DNA of 64,000 nt from Pectinatus haikarae (GCF_030813505.1 NZ_JAUSUE010000019.1), one strand, 5' to 3'. Positions 8,114-17,440 are shown, numbered from the stretch's first letter. A program made the numbers and translations. The notes: a model not told the origin generated them from the sequence alone.

Positions 8114-8842
8114 ATGATAATCGACCGGGATAATGGTGTGCCTTATTATATACAATTGATGGAGTTGCTTAGGAAACAGATTGCTGCAGGTATATTGCAG
8201 GAAGGGCAGCGAATCCTTTCAGAAGTTGAAATGGGTAAAGTATATCGGATTAATAGGCATACTGTCAGGCAGGCCATTGATGAGCTTTGCCGATTGGGAG
8301 AACTGTATAAGATTCGTGGGCGAGGTACTTTTATAGCAAAAGCTCTGCTGGATACAGTGGAATACCAGCTAAGTGCAAAAAACAGATTTACAGAGAATAT
8401 AAAAAAAATTGGTGCAACACCGAGTACAAAAATTTTGCAGACAAATGAAATAATTGCTCCTGAAAAGGTGAGAAAAGCATTGGACTTGGATCATGATGAA
8501 AGAGTGTATTTTCATTATGTGCAGCGTTCTATAAATGAACGGCCTTTTCTGATCGGACAGGCTTTTTTGCCTGTTAAATATTTTCTTAATGCACTGCCCT
8601 ATTTAAATGTCTTGGAGTCAATGTCTGAGTTTTATGCAAAGTATAATATCAATTATGAAAGAGCAAAATCGACTATTCAAGCAGTATTTCCTACCAAAGA
8701 AGAAGCATTACTGCTTGATATTCCAAGAAATATGCCTGTATTGAAAGTAAAAAAGCTTATGAAATCGCAGACTGGTATTATGATTGCATATGGAATTTCC
8801 TGTTATCGCAGCGACGTGGCTGAACTCAGTATAAGTTGGTAA
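8114..8842 (+). CDS. phnF: GntR-family (HutC subfamily) regulator, PhnF-like
   Basis: 242 aa. An N-terminal winged helix-turn-helix (residues about 8-72, with PYYIQLMELLRKQI and INRHTVRQAI) is followed by a UTRA effector-binding domain (about 95-235). PhnF regulators repress phosphonate genes and sense a phosphonate or phosphate compound. I chose ATG 8114 over GTG 8105 because AGAGGTGG is correctly spaced only for 8114. It stands directly upstream of phnDCE-GHIJKLM, and tandem operator-like sites lie before both transcription units. Confidence 0.85.
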   Translation: MIIDRDNGVPYYIQLMELLRKQIAAGILQEGQRILSEVEMGKVYRINRHTVRQAIDELCRLGELYKIRGRGTFIAKALLDTVEYQLSAKNRFTENIKKIGATPSTKILQTNEIIAPEKVRKALDLDHDERVYFHYVQRSINERPFLIGQAFLPVKYFLNALPYLNVLESMSEFYAKYNINYERAKSTIQAVFPTKEEALLLDIPRNMPVLKVKKLMKSQTGIMIAYGISCYRSDVAELSISW

Positions 8843-8964
8843 AAAATTAATTAATTAGTAATAATTTGATAACATAAATATTGAGGATATGTGTCATACT
8901 GAATACAAATTAAAAATTTGTGTGAAGTACGTAAATAAAAAATAAATACATTTGTGATTTTATG

Positions 8965-8995
8965 GTGCCGCTCTCTTTGGAGAGCGGCACTTGTA
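8965..8995 (+). terminator. Strong hairpin between phnF and phnD
   Basis: Perfect 11-bp GC-rich stem GTGCCGCTCTC (8965-8975) and its complement (8980-8990) with a 4-base loop. Only a weak T-tract follows. It probably separates the phnF transcript from the phnD operon. Confidence 0.7.
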
Positions 8996-9008
8996 GTATA
9001 AGGATAAT

Positions 9009-9024
9009 GTCTAGACGTCTAGAC
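9009..9024. promoter_or_regulatory. Probable PhnF operator before phnD (perfect tandem)
   Basis: GTCTAGAC occurs twice with no spacer, giving a 16-bp palindrome of palindromes. Each copy fits the HutC-subfamily operator core. It lies 94 bases before phnD, just after the phnF hairpin, where it could block the operon promoter. Confidence 0.75.
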
Positions 9025-9117
9025 TGCAATTTACAGGTGCAAAACCTGTTTATATAAATTGTGTATTTACCGCGGTAATTTATTTTGTTGTGATGAGAAT
9101 TTTTAGGAGTTGGAAAA

Positions 9118-10014
9118 ATGAAAAAGTATAGTTTTTTATTAATTGCAGCTTTGCTATTGATTTTATCGCTGGTCAGCGGTTGTACTGGAACACAGCCGAC
9201 ACAACAAGGCAAAGAAGCAAAAGTATTGAAGGTAGGAGCCATCCCCAGTGAAGATTCACAAAAAGTACGGGATGCTTATGCACCGCTCGTCACTTATCTG
9301 GAAGAGCAAACGGGCTTAAAGGTAGAACTGTTTGTGGCCACCGATTATTCGGGAGTAGTGGAGGCCATGCGTTCCGGCAAGCTTGATATTGCCTATTTCG
9401 GGCCATTTTCTTATATACTGGCCGCCGACAAAGCGAATGCGGCAGCGTTTGCCGTAGAGTCGAGAAAGGGCAGCGGTGCTTCTTACCGTAGCATTATTGT
9501 GGCTGACCCGGAATCAGGAATCAATAGCATGAAAGATCTTAAGGGGCATAGCTTCGCTTTTGTCGATCCTGCATCGGCTTCGGGAAATTTAGTTCCCCGC
9601 TCATGCCTGGAGAAGGAAGGTATCAATCCAAATCAGGATTTTAAGAGTGTGGTTTATTCCGGCGGGCACGATGCAAGTGAATTAGCTGTGAAAAACCATA
9701 AAGTAGATGCTGCGGCTGACGCTGATGATAATTATAATCGGATGAAAGCTGCTGGATTAATTTCTGATAAAGATGTAAAGGTCATATTTACTTCCGATCC
9801 GATTCCAAATGCTCCATGGGCCTGGCGCAAAGATTTACCGGAAGATTTAAAGGCAAAAATTAAGGCGGCATTTTTGGATATGGCGCAGAAAGATCCCAAT
9901 GGAATTGCTAAGGTTGGTAAAAATATAGAAAAATACGTGGAAACTGATGATTCTGCCTATAATGGAATTCGGGAAATAGCCAAAATGCTGAATTTGGATT
10001 TAACCGGGCAATGA
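9118..10014 (+). CDS. phnD: Phosphonate ABC transporter, substrate-binding lipoprotein
   Basis: 298 aa. It has a lipoprotein signal: a hydrophobic stretch (residues 5-19) ending in the lipobox LVSGC, with Cys22 as the acylation site. The rest is a PhnD-type periplasmic binding fold (VGAIPSEDSQKVRDAYAPL near residue 40, FGPFSYILAA near 95). It captures phosphonates outside the membrane for the PhnC/PhnE importer. The ATG has the RBS TAGGAG. First gene of the phn structural operon. Confidence 0.9.
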   Translation: MKKYSFLLIAALLLILSLVSGCTGTQPTQQGKEAKVLKVGAIPSEDSQKVRDAYAPLVTYLEEQTGLKVELFVATDYSGVVEAMRSGKLDIAYFGPFSYILAADKANAAAFAVESRKGSGASYRSIIVADPESGINSMKDLKGHSFAFVDPASASGNLVPRSCLEKEGINPNQDFKSVVYSGGHDASELAVKNHKVDAAADADDNYNRMKAAGLISDKDVKVIFTSDPIPNAPWAWRKDLPEDLKAKIKAAFLDMAQKDPNGIAKVGKNIEKYVETDDSAYNGIREIAKMLNLDLTGQ

Positions 10015-10056
10015 ATTGGTGTTGTCAATCAATTTGCATCCATTGGAGGATAGATT

Positions 10057-10845
10057 ATGATTCAAATTCGCGGATTATGCAAGGAATATAATTGCTGTAC
10101 TACAAAGGCTCTGACGAATATCAGCTTTGATGTTCAACAAGGGCAATTCGTTGTGCTGCTTGGTCCAAGCGGTGCCGGTAAATCAACGTTGCTGCGCTGT
10201 ATCAATGGATTGGTAAAAGCAACAGATGGTGAGATTTTTATACAGGGAGACAGAATAAATGATTCACGCAAGCTGAAGGATATCCACCGCAGAGTAGGCA
10301 TGGTTTTTCAGCAATTTAATCTGGTAAAGCGCCTGACTGTGCTGGAAAATGTGCTTTGCGGCAGACTGGCATATGTCAGTGCATGGACAAGCTGCCTGAA
10401 ATTGTTTTCTAAACAGGATGTTAACATTGCGCTGCATTGCCTGAATCGGGTAGGACTTGTGCATAAAGCTTATGATCGGGCTGATCAGTTGAGCGGCGGA
10501 CAGCAGCAGCGCGTTGGAATTGCGCGGGCCCTGGCTCAATGTCCAAGTATCATTCTGGCAGATGAGCCAGTAGCCAGCCTTGATCCAAAATCTGCGGAAA
10601 AGGTGCTGACCGTTTTGCGAACAATTAAGGAACAGGATCACATTACAGTTATTGTCAGCCTGCATAATATTGAATTGGCTAATCATTACGCAGAACGGAT
10701 CATTGGAATAAAAAACGGCCGTATGATTGTGGATAAGCCCGTGTCTGCCTTCACAGATGATGATGTGGAAATTATTTATAATGCGATGCCGGATATTGTT
10801 GAGACAAAGTTTATTCGTGAGGAGGCAGTCTGTACTCATGTTTAA
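10057..10845 (+). CDS. phnC: Phosphonate ABC transporter, ATP-binding protein
   Basis: 262 aa ABC ATPase. Walker A GPSGAGKST (about residue 36), Q-loop FQQFNLVKR (about 86), signature LSGGQQQRVGIARAL (about 147), Walker B ILADEPVASLDP and the switch His in SLHNIEL are all intact. The RBS GGAGG is well spaced. Its stop codon overlaps the start of phnE by 8 bases, so translation is coupled. It powers import with the PhnE permease. Confidence 0.92.
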   Translation: MIQIRGLCKEYNCCTTKALTNISFDVQQGQFVVLLGPSGAGKSTLLRCINGLVKATDGEIFIQGDRINDSRKLKDIHRRVGMVFQQFNLVKRLTVLENVLCGRLAYVSAWTSCLKLFSKQDVNIALHCLNRVGLVHKAYDRADQLSGGQQQRVGIARALAQCPSIILADEPVASLDPKSAEKVLTVLRTIKEQDHITVIVSLHNIELANHYAERIIGIKNGRMIVDKPVSAFTDDDVEIIYNAMPDIVETKFIREEAVCTHV

Positions 10846-11654
10846 TTTGGATTATTTGCTGTCAAGAACCGCAGTATCGGGTACTGCTGTGAGCCGAGCG
10901 GCAATATTCAAAAAATTACTGCTGGTGGTTTTAGGGGCCGGAATATATAGTTGGAGCGCTGTTGGAACTGATCTCAGTTTCAGTGAATTAATCAAAGGTA
11001 TACCGCATATGGCGGATATTATTAGCCGCATGTTACCGCCGAGTATTGCGGTACTTCCTCACCTGGTTGAACCCACCATCGAAACTTTGCAGATTTCTAT
11101 TTGGGGGACAACACTGGCCATAATTTTGGCAATTCCGTTTAGCCTGATGTCGGCCAAAAATATCTCACCGCACCCGTTGTTATACCGTTTTGGCCGCTTT
11201 ATTCTGAATATTACCCGATCAATATCGGAATTGATTTGGGCTCTTGTCTTTGTGGCGGCAGTCGGCTTGGGACCATTTCCTGGTGTGCTGGCACTGACTT
11301 TTCATTCAATGGGGATGTTGGGGCAAATTTTTGGCGGATGCCATTGAGAATGTGGAATCAGGCCCGGTGGAAGCGTTATTGGCTACTGGAGCCGGTAAAA
11401 TGCAGATTCTGGTCTATGCAATTATACCGCAGGTACTGCCGGAATTTATTACGCTCAGTCTTTACCAATGGGAGCTTAATTTTCGGTCGGCAACAATTTT
11501 AGGAATTGTGGGAGCCGGCGGAATTGGATTTGAGCTGGTCACCAGTATGCGCCTGTTTATGTATCCCGATATGACTACTATTTTGATTGTTATATTTATT
11601 ATGGTAACAATTGTTGATACGATATCTTCTTATATTCGAATGAAAATACGATAG
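10838..11654 (+). pseudogene. phnE: Phosphonate ABC permease PhnE, frameshifted at about 11328-11334
   Basis: The frame from ATG 10838 encodes a PhnE-type inner-membrane permease through HSMGMLGQIF (about 165 residues) and then stops at 11345-11347. The expected continuation (ADAIENVESGPVEALLATGA, the permease coupling loop, to the C-terminus) is in the +1 frame from 11334 to 11654. One extra base in the TTTTTGG run at 11328-11334 accounts for it. Joined, the product would be about 271 aa, normal for PhnE. It is either a true mutation that disables phosphonate import or an error in the assembled sequence. A +1 recoding event is less likely. Confidence 0.85.
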
Positions 11655-11667
11655 GTGAGGCGAAAAA

Positions 11668-12081
11668 ATGGAATTCAGAGAAATAGTAGGGACCGGAAAT
11701 TTGGCTGTATGGCAGGTCCTGACTGAAAAAATAGCGGCGGGCAATGAAATTAAGATATTACAGAAACCGGAAACCTGTATGACAATGCTGGCGGCTGTCG
11801 ACAGTGTGGGCCATACCCCGTTTTATGCCGGTGAAGTCTTGATGACCGAAGCTGCTGTCAGCATCGGCAAAATGATCGGCTATGGTTTTGTTCTGGAGAA
11901 TGAACCAGTGCGGGCGCTGTGTATGGCCATTATTGATGCAGCACTGCAGGCACATGTTGAAGAGGAAGCGGAAATACGTCAGAAACTTGCAGATGAAGAA
12001 AAATGTATTTCAGAGTTGCATCAGCGGGAGCAGGAAATGATTGCCGCTACCAAAGTACGTTTTGCCGTTATGGAGGGATAG
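11668..12081 (+). CDS. phnG: C-P lyase complex subunit PhnG
   Basis: 137 aa, usual PhnG length. PhnG, H, I and J form the core that makes alpha-D-ribose 1-methylphosphonate 5-triphosphate from ATP and a phosphonate and then breaks the C-P bond. GHTPFYAGEVLMTEA (near residue 46) matches the conserved PhnG centre. It lies 13 bases after phnE and 3 bases before phnH, inside a tight operon. Confidence 0.88.
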   Translation: MEFREIVGTGNLAVWQVLTEKIAAGNEIKILQKPETCMTMLAAVDSVGHTPFYAGEVLMTEAAVSIGKMIGYGFVLENEPVRALCMAIIDAALQAHVEEEAEIRQKLADEEKCISELHQREQEMIAATKVRFAVMEG

Positions 12082-12084
12082 ATT

Positions 12085-12681
12085 TTGATAGAAGTGCAGT
12101 TTGATAAAGTCTTGGACGCCCAGCAGGTATATCGTTTGCTTCTTGATGCAATGGCCAGACCAGGGAAAATCAATACATTATCAATGTCAGAATGTCTGAA
12201 GCCGCCAAGGGGGCTGCAATCAGGAACTGCTGCTGTTGCCTTGACTTTGCTTGATCAGGGGACAGGATTCTGTTTTTTATCAGCAGGGAGACAGGAACCT
12301 GATTATCTTACCGCTAATACCGGTGCAGCAGCTCAATCAGTTGATGTGGCGGAACTTATTATTTTCAGCGGCTGCGAATGTGTGCAATTAGATAAGGTGT
12401 GCTGCGGTTCGCTGCTTTCACCGGAGCAGGGAGCTACCTTGCTTATTATGGTGGAAGAGCTCAGCTCCACAGAGGGAAGACTCTGCCTGCGGCTCACCGG
12501 TCCTGGGATAAGGAATCACTGTGATTTATTCATTAACGGGTTGGCTCTGAAAAATCTTGAAACTATCTCCTGCATGAATAAAGAATTTCCATTAGGGATT
12601 GATGTCATTTATACAGATAAATCGGGTAATGTAGCTTGTATTCCCCGTTCTAGTTCAATGCATTGGAAGGTGAAGGGATAA
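12085..12681 (+). CDS. phnH: C-P lyase complex subunit PhnH
   Basis: 198 aa, full PhnH length; part of the PhnGHIJ core. The early motif VYRLLLDAMARPGKI is characteristic. The start is TTG at 12085, supported by GGAGGG 7 bases upstream; no better ATG exists. The stop codon shares one base with the start of phnI (TAATG). Confidence 0.88.
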   Translation: MIEVQFDKVLDAQQVYRLLLDAMARPGKINTLSMSECLKPPRGLQSGTAAVALTLLDQGTGFCFLSAGRQEPDYLTANTGAAAQSVDVAELIIFSGCECVQLDKVCCGSLLSPEQGATLLIMVEELSSTEGRLCLRLTGPGIRNHCDLFINGLALKNLETISCMNKEFPLGIDVIYTDKSGNVACIPRSSSMHWKVKG

Positions 12682-13799
12682 TGGGATATGCAGCCGTTTC
12701 CGGTGGAGCGGAAGCAATATTGAATGCAGAAAAATTGTTAACGTATTTTCGCTTGAAGGGCAATTCGGAACCGTTGACAGCAGTACAAATAAAAGATCAG
12801 CTGCGGCTGGCGGTGGACAAGGTTATGGGGGAAGGCGCACTTTATGCTCCTGAAGCCGCTGCTTTAGCACTTAAACAGGCCGAAGGTGATATGCTGGAGG
12901 CGGCATTTATTTTGCGTGCCTATCGCGCGACACAACCGCGGCGTTATGTGACGAATCCTGTTGAAACCGGCACAATGCAGATAATTCGGCGTATATCAGG
13001 TGTTTTTCAGGATATTCCGGGGGGACAAATATTGGGACCGACGCGAGATTATACACAGCGTTTGCTTGATTTTTCATTACTTACTGAAGATAAGGAGAGA
13101 ATGGAAAAACTTTTACAAAATCTTGGTGTCAGTAATATCCCTGAGCAACTTCCCAATACTTTTCTGAAAGTAGTGGATTTATTGCGGGTTGAAGGGTTGC
13201 TGGCTGATTTGGAACCAAGCCAGGAAATTTATGATATTACGCATCATACCTTAACTTTTCCATGTAGTCGTTCGGCAAAATTGCAGTCTTTGTGCCGCGG
13301 AGAAACCGGAGCTATGATGGCATTAGCTTACAGTGCAGTCAGGGGATTTGGCAGCATACATCCTTGTCTGGCAGAGCTGCGTGTGGGATATATACCTTTG
13401 TATATCAATCGTCCGGGCTGTGAAAAGGCGGTATTTATCGGCAAGGTGCTTGCAACTGAGGCTGAAATCGTATCTCCGGGCAGTGGATATGATAAAAATG
13501 GCAAATCCTGTTTGACATTAGGTTACGGTTTTTGCTTCGGTCATAATGAAACGAAAGCAATTGCTATGGGGATACTGGATCAGTCGACCAGGAACGCTTC
13601 ATTGGTTAAGGCACCGGCGGAGGATGAAGAATTTGTATTGTATCATATTGATGGAGTAGAAGCCGCCGGGTTTGTAAATCATTGGAAGCTTCCTCATTAT
13701 GTTACGTTTCAGTCCACGCTTGACCGTATTCGTCAGGCTCAAACACTGGGGAAGGAGAAAAAATATGCTGGATATAAGACAGATAAAAAAACAGACTGA
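12681..13799 (+). CDS. phnI: C-P lyase complex subunit PhnI
   Basis: 372 aa. PhnI carries the nucleosidase activity that swaps adenine of ATP for the phosphonate, with PhnG, H and L. The N-terminus MGYAAVSGG and the run PRRYVTNPVETGTMQIIRRIS (here cut to its first part, PRRYVTNPVETG, near residue 97) are typical. I start at ATG 12681, which overlaps the phnH stop, rather than an upstream in-frame TTG. It overlaps phnJ by 35 bases. Confidence 0.9.
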   Translation: MGYAAVSGGAEAILNAEKLLTYFRLKGNSEPLTAVQIKDQLRLAVDKVMGEGALYAPEAAALALKQAEGDMLEAAFILRAYRATQPRRYVTNPVETGTMQIIRRISGVFQDIPGGQILGPTRDYTQRLLDFSLLTEDKERMEKLLQNLGVSNIPEQLPNTFLKVVDLLRVEGLLADLEPSQEIYDITHHTLTFPCSRSAKLQSLCRGETGAMMALAYSAVRGFGSIHPCLAELRVGYIPLYINRPGCEKAVFIGKVLATEAEIVSPGSGYDKNGKSCLTLGYGFCFGHNETKAIAMGILDQSTRNASLVKAPAEDEEFVLYHIDGVEAAGFVNHWKLPHYVTFQSTLDRIRQAQTLGKEKKYAGYKTDKKTD

Positions 13800-14637
13800 A
13801 TATAATTTTGCTTTTTTAGATGAAAATACTAAACGGGAAATACGCCGTAAAATACTGAAAGCAGTGGCAATTCCAGGCTATCAGGTGCCGTTTGTATCTC
13901 CCGAGCTGCCGATTGCCCGGGGCTGGGGGACAGGCGGTTTACAGATCACTTTGTCGCTTATTGGGAAAAAGGATGTTTTAAAAGTTATTGATCAAGGCTG
14001 CGATGACGGTGTCAATGCTGTTAATATTCGCAATCTGATTATTCAGACTACTGGTGTGCAGGCAACATTTGATACTCAGGCAGCGACCATCATACAGACA
14101 CGGCATCGTATTCCTGAGGAAAAATTGAGAGAAGATCAAATTTTAGTGTTGCAGGTGCCAATTCCGGAACCATTGCGTTATGTGGAGCCGAGCATGGTTA
14201 AAACTAAAGAAATGCATGCGGAAATGGACTATAGTCGAATGTGGGTATTCTTGTACGAAAATATTGTAAAGTGGGGTGAAATAACCATTGGTGCACGGTA
14301 TCCATCTATGGTCAACGATCGTTATTTAATTGATCCCTCACCGATTCCCCGCTGGGATGTTATGAAACTTAATATGGCAGAGACATTGTTTTTATTTGGC
14401 GCGGGCCGGGAAAAAAGGATATATGCTATACCGCCATATACAAAGGTTCAGCCATTGGAATTTGAAGACCAGCGTTTTCAGGTCGAAAATTTCGATGGAA
14501 AGATATGTGCCCGCTGTGGTTCTGCTGATACATATCTGAATGAAATACATGACGAACGCACCGGCAAAACAATATATATATGTTCGGACAGCGGCTATTG
14601 CAGTAAAATACGCAGCAGGAAGGGGGCAGCAGAATAA
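13765..14637 (+). CDS. phnJ: Radical SAM C-P lyase PhnJ
   Basis: 290 aa. PhnJ cleaves the carbon-phosphorus bond using SAM, releasing the alkane and ribose 1,2-cyclic phosphate 5-phosphate. The unusual PhnJ cluster motif is complete: CX2CX21C at Cys248, Cys251 and Cys273, plus Cys279, which corresponds to the thiyl-radical cysteine of E. coli PhnJ. GWGTGGLQ near residue 53 is also conserved. ATG 13765 has GAAGGAG 7 bases before it and lies inside the end of phnI. Key residues are present, so this subunit looks functional. Confidence 0.93.
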   Translation: MLDIRQIKKQTEYNFAFLDENTKREIRRKILKAVAIPGYQVPFVSPELPIARGWGTGGLQITLSLIGKKDVLKVIDQGCDDGVNAVNIRNLIIQTTGVQATFDTQAATIIQTRHRIPEEKLREDQILVLQVPIPEPLRYVEPSMVKTKEMHAEMDYSRMWVFLYENIVKWGEITIGARYPSMVNDRYLIDPSPIPRWDVMKLNMAETLFLFGAGREKRIYAIPPYTKVQPLEFEDQRFQVENFDGKICARCGSADTYLNEIHDERTGKTIYICSDSGYCSKIRSRKGAAE

Positions 14638-15482
14638 TGCAGCAGTCAGGAAAAACAGTTATGAATATCCATGGGTTGAATAAAATATATGGTGCCGGAT
14701 GTCCGCATTGTTTTGAGTTGACAGGACCGGAACACGGCAGCAATATTTGCCCTGAATGCGGTACGGTTGTTGCCTGTCATGACATTTCACTGGATTTGAA
14801 GCAGGGAGAAATTCTCGGTATCGTCGGTGAAAGCGGTTCTGGTAAAAGTACATTGGTCCGCTGTCTGTATTTTGATGAAAAGATATCGGGCGGTGAATGT
14901 TATTTAGCGGCATATGGAGACGGAAAGACAAATTTATTCAAGGAAACAGCCCAGCGTAAGAGGTATATTCGTGATCATCTGATGGGAATGGTATATCAGA
15001 ATCCACTGCTCGGAATTAAACCTCATTTTACGGCAGGCGGTAATGTGGCTGAAAAATTGCTTACGGCCGATATGTATAATTTCGCCGCTATCCGCAGCAG
15101 GGCCAAGGAACTTTTGTTGCGCACCGAAGTACCGACGTCACGTATAGATAGTTTTCCGGCTGATTTTAGCGGCGGGATGCAGCAGAGAGTCCAAATTGCA
15201 AAAGCTTTGGCCAATAATCCGCCGCTGCTGTTTCTTGATGAAATTACCACAGGTCTTGATGTATCTGTGCAGGCTAAGGTACTTGATCTGATAAAAGAAA
15301 TTCAACGAGAACTAAAAATAACTATGCTGGTAATTTCACATGATTTAATGGTTGTTCGTATGCTGGCCGGGCGCACGATTGTAATGAAGAGCGGGCGGAT
15401 AGTGGAAAGCGGACTTACCGATCAGATTTTGGAAGACCCGCAGCAGCCATATACACAGCTTTTAGTTCATTCAATGCTATAA
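14637..15482 (+). CDS. phnK: ABC-type ATPase PhnK of the C-P lyase complex, with a zinc-ribbon insert
   Basis: 281 aa ABC ATPase that binds the PhnGHIJ core rather than a transporter. Walker A GESGSGKST (about residue 63), signature SGGMQQRVQIAKAL, Walker B LLFLDEITTGLD and the switch His in VISHD are intact. Before Walker A, residues about 22-44 hold CPHC and CPEC pairs that look like a four-cysteine zinc ribbon, absent from E. coli PhnK. The ATG overlaps the phnJ stop by one base. The reading frame has no damage. Confidence 0.9.
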   Translation: MQQSGKTVMNIHGLNKIYGAGCPHCFELTGPEHGSNICPECGTVVACHDISLDLKQGEILGIVGESGSGKSTLVRCLYFDEKISGGECYLAAYGDGKTNLFKETAQRKRYIRDHLMGMVYQNPLLGIKPHFTAGGNVAEKLLTADMYNFAAIRSRAKELLLRTEVPTSRIDSFPADFSGGMQQRVQIAKALANNPPLLFLDEITTGLDVSVQAKVLDLIKEIQRELKITMLVISHDLMVVRMLAGRTIVMKSGRIVESGLTDQILEDPQQPYTQLLVHSML

Positions 15483-15497
15483 GAAGAAGGGATGTTA

Positions 15498-16226
15498 ATG
15501 GAGATACCAATTTTGAGAGTAGAAGGATTAAGTAAAAATTTTACACTTCATATGCTGGAAGGTGAAATGATTTATGGCTGTGATGATATTAATTTTACTC
15601 TTAACAGCGGTGAATTTATGGGAATCGCCGGACCCAGCGGAGCAGGAAAATCAACAATTTTAAAATGCATTTATCGCACATATATTCCTTCGGGCGGAAA
15701 TATTTGGTATTACAGCGACAAAATCGGAAAAATTGATTTATCCTTTGCCGATGAGCGAAAGATATTGCGTCTAAGATATGGGGAAATAGGCTATGTAAGC
15801 CAATTTCTGAAAGTAATTCCTCGGGTTTCCACGATTAATATTCTGAGGGGAGAATTGCTGCAGCGAGGATATAATGCTGCTGCGGCTAATCAACAGGCCT
15901 GTGAATTATTGGAAATGATGAAAATCAATACATCTTTGTGGGAAGCATTTCCCGCTACCTTCAGCGGGGGCGAGCAACAAAGAATTAATATTGCCCGGGC
16001 GCTGCTCATGAAACCGCGATTGCTGCTGCTGGATGAACCGACAGCAGCACTTGATAATGAAACGAAGAAAATAGTCATTCAGGCCTTGCTGACTTTAAAA
16101 CAAAGAGGGAGCAGTATTATCGGTGTTTTTCATGACCGCGAAAGTATGAATCAATTGGTTGACAGAGTTTTTACAATGCGCTCCGGACAGTGCAAATCCA
16201 TTAAACGAAAGAGGGTGGCCGTGTGA
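15498..16226 (+). CDS. phnL: ABC-type ATPase PhnL of the C-P lyase system
   Basis: 242 aa ABC protein with Walker A GPSGAGKST (about residue 41), signature FSGGEQQRINIARAL and Walker B LLLLDEPTAALD. PhnL works with PhnGHI in the first step of phosphonate activation. Two ATGs lie 6 bases apart; AAGAAGAAGG is properly spaced for the second (15498). The stop overlaps the GTG start of phnM by 4 bases (GTGA). Confidence 0.9.
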   Translation: MEIPILRVEGLSKNFTLHMLEGEMIYGCDDINFTLNSGEFMGIAGPSGAGKSTILKCIYRTYIPSGGNIWYYSDKIGKIDLSFADERKILRLRYGEIGYVSQFLKVIPRVSTINILRGELLQRGYNAAAANQQACELLEMMKINTSLWEAFPATFSGGEQQRINIARALLMKPRLLLLDEPTAALDNETKKIVIQALLTLKQRGSSIIGVFHDRESMNQLVDRVFTMRSGQCKSIKRKRVAV

Positions 16227-17433
16227 GTACAACATTGATAACAAATGGGAAATTGATAACACCTGATAGGGTGATTGATAATGGTGAGCTTCTAATAGAT
16301 CGGGGGATTATAAAATATATTGGCCGTCGTGGCAGTTATGCGGGCAATTTGGCAGATGTCATTTTGGATGCTGACGGCGGTTATATTCTGCCGGGATTTA
16401 TCGACACACACAGTGATGCAATTGAAAAGGAATTGGAACCAAGACCAGGTGCCCGGTTTAAAATAGAGATGGCTTTTTGTGAATTGGAAAAAAAATGGCA
16501 GGACAGGGAATTACAACCATATATCATTCTTTTTCTTTTGCCAATGCAGTAAACGGTGTGCGCAATGATAAGACGGCCTCTGAATTTATCAGTCGGATTA
16601 AAGCGCTGACCGCCAGATATTCGCTCATTCGCAATAAAATTCACTTGCGGTTTGAAATTACTAATTTTAAAGCGCTTGCTTTGATTAAGAATTTAATTGA
16701 CGCTGAAGTTGTTGATCTTTTGTCATTTATGAATCATACTCCCGGGCAGGGACAATATCCTACTATTGAAAGTTACCGCCGATACGCGGAAAAGACCTAT
16801 AATTTGCAGGACAGTGGTGATATTGAGCAAATTATTAAACGGCGGCAGATGGGGCAGTTAAAAGCCGATGAATGTGTTGAAGCTATCAGTATAATTGCCC
16901 GTCAGGCAGAATTGCCATTAGCATCACATGACGATGATACAGCAGAAAAAATTATGTATTATTGTAACAAGGGAGTTCGATTGAGTGAATTTCCCATCAA
17001 TTTGGAAACAGCGGCTGCCGCTAAGCAGAACGGCATGTTTGTCAGTGTCGGTGCGCCAAATATTGTGCGAGGGGGATCTACCGGACATGGAATACGGGCA
17101 ATTGATGCGGTAAGCAGCAGAAATGCAGATATTCTTTGTTCTGATTATTACCCGGCGGCTATGCTGCACGCTGTATTTTCTCTGGCGGAACAGGGACTAA
17201 GCCTGCCGGAAGCAGTGGTGATGGCGACTTATTCACCGGCAAAAGCATTGAATCTGCATCAATTAGGCAGTTTGGAAGAAGGAAAAATCGGTGATGTGAT
17301 TATTGTTAAAAAACACGATAATATACCGGTAGTGACGAGTACAGTGGTTGATGGAATATTGGTTTATGACATGAACTATCGAAGACGTTCAGATGTCGAT
17401 AATTTAAAAAATCAGGTTGCTAAGGGAGGCTGA
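16223..17433 (+). pseudogene. phnM: PhnM amidohydrolase, split by a frameshift in an A8 run at 16488-16495
   Basis: PhnM removes pyrophosphate from ribose 1-methylphosphonate 5-triphosphate. The first frame (GTG 16223) gives the N-terminus including the metal motif GFIDTHSDAIEKELEPRPG (start of it: GFIDTHSD) and runs to a stop at 16550. The rest, from MAGQGITT with NHTPGQGQY, LASHDDDT and the C-terminal GDVIIV, is in the -1 frame from 16495 to 17433. The joint is eight A at 16488-16495; in frame this reads A-AAA-AAA, a classical -1 slippery site. Joined length about 400 aa is normal. It may be mutated, misread, or expressed by slippage. Confidence 0.85.
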
Positions 17434-17440
17434 CCGATAT

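Noticed and set aside
10264..10839. A 191-codon minus-strand frame opposite phnC
   Set aside because: phnC is intact with all ABC motifs in its own frame; the reverse frame is Cys/His/Ile-rich shadow sequence.
11328..11334. Programmed frameshifting to rescue phnE
   Set aside because: The required shift is +1 and the T5 run has no slow codon or stop directly at the site, so mutation or sequence error is simpler.
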